Shown here: positions 15,018 to 19,700 of the stretch, piece by piece
Position numbering within the stretch: position 1 is the stretch's first letter
Layout: each line of letters starts with the position of its first letter
NCBI GenBank assembly: GCA_937942405.1
Contig: CALDEN010000055.1
Location: 1-19,700 of the forward strand
Source of the DNA: an uncultured Saprospiraceae bacterium
GTDB taxonomy: Bacteria; Bacteroidota; Bacteroidia; Chitinophagales; Saprospiraceae
Reading direction: 5' to 3'
DNA: 19,700 nucleotides
Translations under genes and position numbers: made by a program
Notes under the pieces: model-generated
Database searches by the model: none
What the model was told of the DNA's origin: nothing
What the model saw: only the letters and a program-made list of their open reading frames with translations

Positions 15018-16877
15018 TTATACGTGTTGTTGAGGATATATATCCTTCACATTATCCTTTATCCAAATAAGGCATTCCTGAAAGTCCGTAAAGAGAAATT
15101 CCTTCTTTATCAGATCAGGTATAATATCTATACGCTCCATCATATATAGAGGTTGTTTCTGGATATTAACTAGAAGTACGTTTATATCATTATTGATTAA
15201 ATCTACTAAGACATCTTCCATCGCATAGAGCCCACTCTGATCCATATAAGGCATACGTCCCATACGTATGATCACAGTAGATGCAGTCTGAGGAATCTGT
15301 CTAGCAAGTACCTGAAAACTACTGGTCGAACCAAAAAACAAAGGTCCTTCAATATGCTTTATAAACACCTCTTCTTTCAAAGTCACCGGAAAATCTATCT
15401 CATCTGTCCAGCTCTCCTCATCTAGAGAAGTAAGTTCCGACTTTTCTGAAGCGAGATCCCCGATTTTTTTCATAAACATTAATGAAGCGATCACTAGTCC
15501 GATTCCTACTGCATATACTAGATTCCATACTGAGGATAATATTAATACAACCAGCATGATTAATACCTCCTGACGAGGCATATATGGAATCGCTTTGAGC
15601 CCTTTATAATCCATCACTCCGATCCCTACTGTTATTAGAATCCCAGCCAATACTGCAGCTGGTATCTGAGAGGCAATAGGAGCCATCACAAGCATTATGA
15701 TAAATAAAAGCACACCGGCTACCATACCAGAAAGTCGTGTCTTACCTCCAGCATTTATATTTACCACTGTACGTATGGTGGCTCCGGCTCCTGGGATTCC
15801 TCCAAAAAAAGCGGCTATGGTATTTCCGATCCCTTGGCCCACTAGTTCTTGATTAGGCAAGTGCTTAGTCTTAGTCATGTTATCTGCCACGACTGAAGTA
15901 AGCAAAGAATCTATCGCTCCCAAAAGAGCCAGTGTCAATGCTGTAAACACATAAGGGCCTACACTGGACAGACTAAAATTTGTAAATATACCCCATTGTG
16001 GAAGTGGTAATCCACTCGGAATCTCCTCGATAGGTCTATAATCTAAGCCAAAACCGACCGCGATACCTGACATTAAGATCAGTGCAACGAGAGTACTCGG
16101 TATGGCTGTTGTAATCTTCTTAAATCCAAATATGATAATGATCGTCCCTAAAGCCAGCATGAGTTCTAACCAGTTAATATTCCCTAAAGCTCTAGGGAAT
16201 AGTTTTATCGCTCCTATAATTCCGGATGCCTCGCTGCCTGCTAGTGTTTTAGACTCTTTGGCGATGTCTTCTGCAGTTATACTCTCTGCTCGCTTTATGG
16301 TTTCCTTAAAGTCTTCTAAGACCAAAATTCCTTCGCCCGCTTCTTCTTTTAAAATATTATCTAATATAATCTCCTCTGCATGTGGTTTAAACTCATTTAC
16401 AAAAGAGAGATCTTCCTTAGGGTAATATCCGATGGATGGTAGAATCTGAGTAATGATAATGATCACCCCTATGGCAGTCATAAATCCAGAAACTACTGGA
16501 TAAGGTATATATTTAATATACTTACCGAGTCCGAGAAAGCCGAGTGCAATCTGCATTAAGCCGGCTAGAATAAAAACGGTCAGGATGGATGGCAATGCTT
16601 TTTCGACATCGCCGTCAAAATTGGCGATAATTCCAGCGATTACGATCATACTGACTGCAGTCATGGGTGCAGTCGGTCCGGATATCTGCGTATTAGTCCC
16701 TCCAAAAAGTGCAGCAAAAAAACTAATAAATATGGCTCCATATAGCCCCGCACTGGGCCCTAATCCAGAACTAACCCCAAATGCAAGGGCGAGCGGCAAT
16801 GCTACAATACCTGCGGTCAATCCACCAAAAAAATCCCCTTTGATATGTGAAAAATCAAAATCAAATTTATACTTCAT
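15018..16877 (-). CDS. BicA-like SulP anion transporter with STAS domain
   Basis: A 619-residue inner-membrane transporter, probably a sodium-dependent bicarbonate carrier or close relative. The ATG at 16877 gives the start MKYKFDFDFSHIKGDFFGGL. A 54-base longer frame begins with a TTG inside a promoter -7 box and is rejected. The membrane domain closely tracks cyanobacterial BicA: GDFFGGLTAGIVALPLALAF, AGLYGA, FFAALFGGTNTQISGPTAPM, AIDSLLTSVVADN, NQELVGQGIGN, GAGAT. By my recall of BicA, the residues assigned to anion and sodium binding (T69, D258, T262, G300-A301-T302) correspond to T69, D323, T327 and G365-A366-T367. The constant shift of 65 fits one insertion at about residues 152-235, an acidic, helical, soluble segment. 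A STAS domain (about 500-610, MPYMDQSGLYAMEDVL) closes the protein. The substrate remains inference. Confidence 0.9.
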   Translation of the reverse strand: MKYKFDFDFSHIKGDFFGGLTAGIVALPLALAFGVSSGLGPSAGLYGAIFISFFAALFGGTNTQISGPTAPMTAVSMIVIAGIIANFDGDVEKALPSILTVFILAGLMQIALGFLGLGKYIKYIPYPVVSGFMTAIGVIIIITQILPSIGYYPKEDLSFVNEFKPHAEEIILDNILKEEAGEGILVLEDFKETIKRAESITAEDIAKESKTLAGSEASGIIGAIKLFPRALGNINWLELMLALGTIIIIFGFKKITTAIPSTLVALILMSGIAVGFGLDYRPIEEIPSGLPLPQWGIFTNFSLSSVGPYVFTALTLALLGAIDSLLTSVVADNMTKTKHLPNQELVGQGIGNTIAAFFGGIPGAGATIRTVVNINAGGKTRLSGMVAGVLLFIIMLVMAPIASQIPAAVLAGILITVGIGVMDYKGLKAIPYMPRQEVLIMLVVLILSSVWNLVYAVGIGLVIASLMFMKKIGDLASEKSELTSLDEESWTDEIDFPVTLKEEVFIKHIEGPLFFGSTSSFQVLARQIPQTASTVIIRMGRMPYMDQSGLYAMEDVLVDLINNDINVLLVNIQKQPLYMMERIDIIPDLIKKEFLFTDFQECLIWIKDNVKDIYPQQHV

Positions 16878-16928
16878 AATTTCGGGATTTAGTAGATGAA
16901 AATATTTTGCAGCTAGTGCCAATATAAG

Positions 16929-16936
16929 CAAAACTA
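16929..16936 (-). promoter_or_regulatory. Predicted -7 box (TAGTTTTG) for BicA-like gene
   Basis: The minus strand reads TAGTTTTG, a full match to TAnnTTTG, 52 bases before the ATG at 16877. Expected transcription start is near 16922, giving a leader of about 45 bases. No TTG at the ideal -33 spacing was found; a CAA (minus TTG) occurs at 16963-16965, about 26 bases away rather than 19. Confidence 0.5.
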
Positions 16937-17152
16937 AAAGCTTAGGTTAAGAATTTGTCCAGCAAATTAAAAGTCCACAAAACTCTAGTAAGCGTTTATC
17001 CAGTAAAAACAGTTTCATCTAGAATAATAGTACCTCTACATGTACTTATCTCTATTAATGTTCAAATCGAAATAATACACTACCTAAATGATGATATGGG
17101 CTATGATAGCAACAGATGTATCTGAAAATTATGATGTGATACTTTAAAGGAA

Positions 17153-17617
17153 CTACTTTCTTAAAGTCTCTACATACGTACTCACTGCAACAATTTCAGC
17201 ATCTTTTAAGACCCCTTTAAAAGGTGTCATGAGGCCTTTGCCAAAATAAACTTGAGCCACACTTTCTTGCAATGATATTTTGGAAATGGTGAGATCTTTG
17301 GCACCGTTTATCATCATATTTCCTTTAAAGCCATGACAAATCCCGCAGTTCATTTTGTAAAGCTTTTTGGCATTTATGGAGGAGACCTCTTCTTTAGATA
17401 CAGATGCGATGATTTCTTTGGCTTTAGCCAATTGTTCAGGTGTCGCTCCGTCCGATTGAGTAGCGTCGACGATTTCATTTTTACCGTCATTCTTTTCTGT
17501 AGAGGCTGACTTTACAGGAACTGGGGCACTATTTTTTCTTGATTTATTTTCTCCATTGCACCCGACGGATAGAATGATTATTGTAAAAAGTAAACCTACG
17601 ATATGTTGTGCTTTCAT
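17153..17617 (-). CDS. Lipoprotein class I cytochrome c
   Basis: A 154-residue envelope electron-transfer protein. It begins MKAQHIVGLLFTIIILSVGC, a lipoprotein signal with the lipidated cysteine at C20 (LSVGC; Ser at -3 is slightly unusual). A polar linker rich in Lys, Ser, Asn and Asp (about 21-80) is followed by one cytochrome c domain. The haem-binding CGICH lies at residues 91-95 and the likely distal Met is M130 in GKGLMTPFKG. The helix AEIVAVSTYVETLRK ends the domain, as in cytochrome c class I. It would carry electrons at the periplasmic face; the partner is not evident. It lies 21 bases after the AhpD-like gene on the same strand, so the two are probably co-transcribed. No clear terminator follows. 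Confidence 0.9.
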   Translation of the reverse strand: MKAQHIVGLLFTIIILSVGCNGENKSRKNSAPVPVKSASTEKNDGKNEIVDATQSDGATPEQLAKAKEIIASVSKEEVSSINAKKLYKMNCGICHGFKGNMMINGAKDLTISKISLQESVAQVYFGKGLMTPFKGVLKDAEIVAVSTYVETLRK

Positions 17618-17638
17618 AAGACTCGATTTTTAAAACGC

Positions 17639-18238
17639 TTAATATTGATGTTTACCTCTACTCCATCCTTTTGCTGCGAGGTACTTGTCTCCATCTTCTG
17701 CTGCAGGTTCTTCAAGTAGTGTACCCATGGAATCATTCCATCTATTCAAGTAACCAAAGAGAGCTACTACTCCTAAGACTTCTACGATCTCTCCATCTTC
17801 CCAATGTTTACGCATGTTTTCTGAGATCTCATCATTGACTCCATTGGGGACTTGTGATGCTGCTATGGTAAAATCAAAAATCGCTCGCTCACCCTCTGTA
17901 AAGGCCGGATGAGTTTTATACTCCCAGATATTCTGCATACGTTCCTCTGTAGATCCATATCTATCAGCAGCTCTGATGGCATGAGCTTCACAGTATCTAC
18001 AGCCTGTGGTCATACTCGATAAGTAGGCCAGTTCTCGCTTAAGCGAACTGGTAATACGCCCTTTGTTTTCCATGACTGACTGGTTCATCTCTAGAAATGC
18101 TGCTGCTATCCTAGGTCTGTGCATCATTGTAAACAAACTATTGGGCGTAAAGCCTAATGTCTCCTCGTAAAACACAGCCATTTCCTCGGCTTCTTTATTG
18201 GAATTACGATCTATGGGATAAACGAGTGGTCTTTGCAT
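17639..18238 (-). CDS. AhpD/carboxymuconolactone decarboxylase-like protein
   Basis: A 199-residue, all-alpha, cytosolic protein of the carboxymuconolactone decarboxylase/AhpD superfamily. The core is KRELAYLSSMTTGCRYCEAH: an upstream Glu (E69), the redox pair C80-x-x-C83 and H86, as in peroxidase-related (AhpD-type) members. Helices on both sides (FYEETLGF, RPRIAAAFLEM, EVLGVVALFGYLNRW) match the family, and the length is near that of its usual peroxidase-related members. The family reduces peroxides through the CxxC pair or catalyses unrelated decarboxylations; CxxC points to the redox type. It has no signal peptide, while its partner gene encodes an exported cytochrome c. The ATG at 18238 is the first in frame; a weak TAnnTTTG-like site (TAATTTTC, 18271-18278) lies upstream, with one mismatch. 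Confidence 0.88.
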   Translation of the reverse strand: MQRPLVYPIDRNSNKEAEEMAVFYEETLGFTPNSLFTMMHRPRIAAAFLEMNQSVMENKGRITSSLKRELAYLSSMTTGCRYCEAHAIRAADRYGSTEERMQNIWEYKTHPAFTEGERAIFDFTIAASQVPNGVNDEISENMRKHWEDGEIVEVLGVVALFGYLNRWNDSMGTLLEEPAAEDGDKYLAAKGWSRGKHQY

Positions 18239-18330
18239 GTTTTTATTCTTGTGCCTCTAATATATAATCCGAAAATTAAAAAAGAACATCCGATTGTTAA
18301 TTCTATTTTTATACCCTCAGTAATGTATCT

Positions 18331-19700
18331 ATGAAAACATTAATCGACTCTTTTGTTCAAATTTTGGGCTTACAAAATGTATTAACCAACGATGATTTAA
18401 AATCAAAGTATGTCCATATATGGAAAATGAATGACGGACTTAATGCTCTTGTCTATCTCACTCCTCGTACTACTTTAGAAATAGCTGAAATATGCAAACT
18501 GTGCTCTGAACATGAGCAGCCCATTATTGTCTTTGGCGGATTGACTAATCTGGTAGGATCTACAGAAACATATGGCAACGAAGTCATCATCAGCATGGAA
18601 AAGATGAATGCCATCGAAGAAGTAGATACAACGAATCGGACCATCACTGTACAGGCTGGGGTCATTTTAGACAACGCTCAGAGAAGTGCCAAAAACAATG
18701 ACTTACTCCTTCCTTTAAATTTCGGAGCAAAAGGTTCTGCACAGATCGGAGGGGTTATCTCTACCAATGCTGGCGGTCTCAGAGTATTACGCTATGGAAT
18801 GACCAGAAACTTAGTGCTGGGTCTAGAGGCTGTAAAAATGGATGGCACCATTATCTCTTCGATGAAAAAAATAACCAAGGATAATTCGGCATACGATATA
18901 AAGCAGCTGTTTATCGGATCAGAAGGTACATTAGGGATCATCACCAAAGCAATCATAAAATTAACAGAGTTACCTAAAAGTAGAAATAGTGCTTTTCTAG
19001 CATTTAATTCATTTGAGAAAGTCTGTGATTTTTTAAAGTATATAGATAAGGGTTTGGCTGGATCTTTAAGTGGTTTTGAACTGATGTGGGACAGCTTCTA
19101 CAAATGCATCACTGCAGATGGCAATAAATGCAAACCTGTACTTCCGCATGGATATAAATATTATGTTCTTATCGAATCGATGGGAGCAGATATCGACAAA
19201 GATCATCAAGCTATGGAGGATCTACTTACTGCAGCAATGGAAAAAGAAATGATCCTGGATGGGGTCATGGCCAATAGTGATTCCGATCTAGAATGGTTTT
19301 GGAACATACGAGAAGACGTAAGTTTGATAAATGCTGCCTGCACCATAGATCAGCATTTCGATGTAAGTGCCCCGATCAAAGCCATGGGTCATTATGTAGA
19401 TGAAGTCAATGTTGCACTACAGACAATAGATGGGGTCAATGCCGTTTATTCTTTTGGGCATATAGCTGACGGGAATATTCATTTTATCGTAGATAAAGAA
19501 AACGATTCTACTGAGCTTAGAAATAAAATAAACGATATCGTATACCAACCACTTAAAGCATTAAAAGGATCTGTATCAGCGGAGCATGGCATCGGCTTAC
19601 ATAAAAAGGCATACTTAAATCTATGCAGAAGTCCAGAAGAAATCGAATTGATGAAGACGATAAAACAGACTTTGGATCCTAAAAATTTACTCAATCCAGG
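18331..19700 (+). CDS. FAD-linked oxidase, GlcD/D-2-hydroxyglutarate dehydrogenase type (3' end cut)
   Basis: The frame is open from the ATG at 18331 to the window edge: 456 complete codons, ending KNLLNP and then two bases of the next codon. Relatives end shortly after this NPG motif, so only a few residues are missing. The FAD-binding half shows FGGLTNLVG (about 68-76), NFGAKGSAQIGGVISTNAGG (130-149), RYGMTRNLVLGLEAV and FIGSEGTLGIITK (194-206). The C-terminal half shows the GHIADGNIHF motif (H377, H384) and SAEHGIG (E418, H419); the spacing of His, His and Glu fits the metal site of D-2-hydroxyglutarate dehydrogenases. Such enzymes oxidise D-2-hydroxyacids (lactate, glycolate, 2-hydroxyglutarate) and pass electrons to a carrier. 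The precise substrate is unknown. It is divergent from the AhpD-like gene, with a 92-bp gap. Confidence 0.92.
   Translation, partial: MKTLIDSFVQILGLQNVLTNDDLKSKYVHIWKMNDGLNALVYLTPRTTLEIAEICKLCSEHEQPIIVFGGLTNLVGSTETYGNEVIISMEKMNAIEEVDTTNRTITVQAGVILDNAQRSAKNNDLLLPLNFGAKGSAQIGGVISTNAGGLRVLRYGMTRNLVLGLEAVKMDGTIISSMKKITKDNSAYDIKQLFIGSEGTLGIITKAIIKLTELPKSRNSAFLAFNSFEKVCDFLKYIDKGLAGSLSGFELMWDSFYKCITADGNKCKPVLPHGYKYYVLIESMGADIDKDHQAMEDLLTAAMEKEMILDGVMANSDSDLEWFWNIREDVSLINAACTIDQHFDVSAPIKAMGHYVDEVNVALQTIDGVNAVYSFGHIADGNIHFIVDKENDSTELRNKINDIVYQPLKALKGSVSAEHGIGLHKKAYLNLCRSPEEIELMKTIKQTLDPKNLLNP

Noticed and set aside
16102..16899. Plus-strand frames of 107 and 104 residues inside the BicA-like gene
   Set aside because: They are antisense to a clear transporter gene; the hydrophobic stretches mirror the membrane segments of the true frame.
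16990..17060. Short inverted repeat agtac/gtact around 17030 as a terminator
   Set aside because: Only five base pairs, a long loop and no T-run; not enough to call.
17088..17147. 19-codon frame (ATG at 17088) in the gap before the cytochrome c gene
   Set aside because: It is very short, has no ribosome site and no recognisable pattern; the chance of such a frame in a gap is high.
18453..19694. Minus-strand frames of 73 and 71 residues
   Set aside because: They are antisense to the FAD-linked oxidase gene, whose frame is open and conserved through this whole stretch.

Overview
The window looks like chromosomal DNA of a marine-type Bacteroidota, most likely close to Saprospiraceae/Lewinella. 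The evidence is AT-rich DNA, TAnnTTTG-type promoter -7 boxes, weak Shine-Dalgarno sequences, and a giant secreted protein that combines SdrD B-like, DUF11 and HYR modules, a dockerin-like pair and a type IX secretion (T9SS) C-terminal domain. The taxonomy is inferred from architecture and was not searched. I see no rRNA, tRNA, CRISPR array, insertion sequence or phage gene.

Layout. (1) 1-435, minus: 5' part of a DUF4403-like gene running off the left edge. (2) 558-950, plus: a small predicted secreted protein of unknown function, preceded by a perfect 10-bp-arm inverted repeat. (3) 970-1011: a bidirectional hairpin terminator. (4) 1025-12781, minus: one 3918-residue modular surface protein filling about 60% of the window. 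(5) 12960-14663 (or 14744), minus: a SulP/SLC26 anion transporter with a STAS domain. (6) 14753-14956, plus: a 67-residue putative membrane protein. (7) 15018-16877, minus: a second SulP transporter that closely resembles the cyanobacterial bicarbonate carrier BicA. (8) 17153-18238, minus: a likely two-gene operon of an AhpD/carboxymuconolactone decarboxylase-like protein and a lipoprotein cytochrome c. (9) 18331-19700, plus: an FAD-linked oxidase of the GlcD/D-2-hydroxyglutarate dehydrogenase type, cut a few residues before its end.

How the parts may work together. The giant protein is probably exported by Sec, then by T9SS, and acts outside the cell in adhesion or matrix building. Its array is built by duplication: DUF11 plus acidic-linker units in a 3+2 arrangement, an exact-period 250-residue tandem duplication, and a W/C-rich module found three times beside HYR domains. 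The two SulP transporters belong to different subtypes and sit either side of a tiny membrane-protein gene. The cytochrome c and AhpD-like pair suggests a small redox or stress function in the envelope. I see no defence system or biosynthetic cluster. The most unusual content is the architecture of the giant protein and the BicA-like transporter with a 65-residue insertion.
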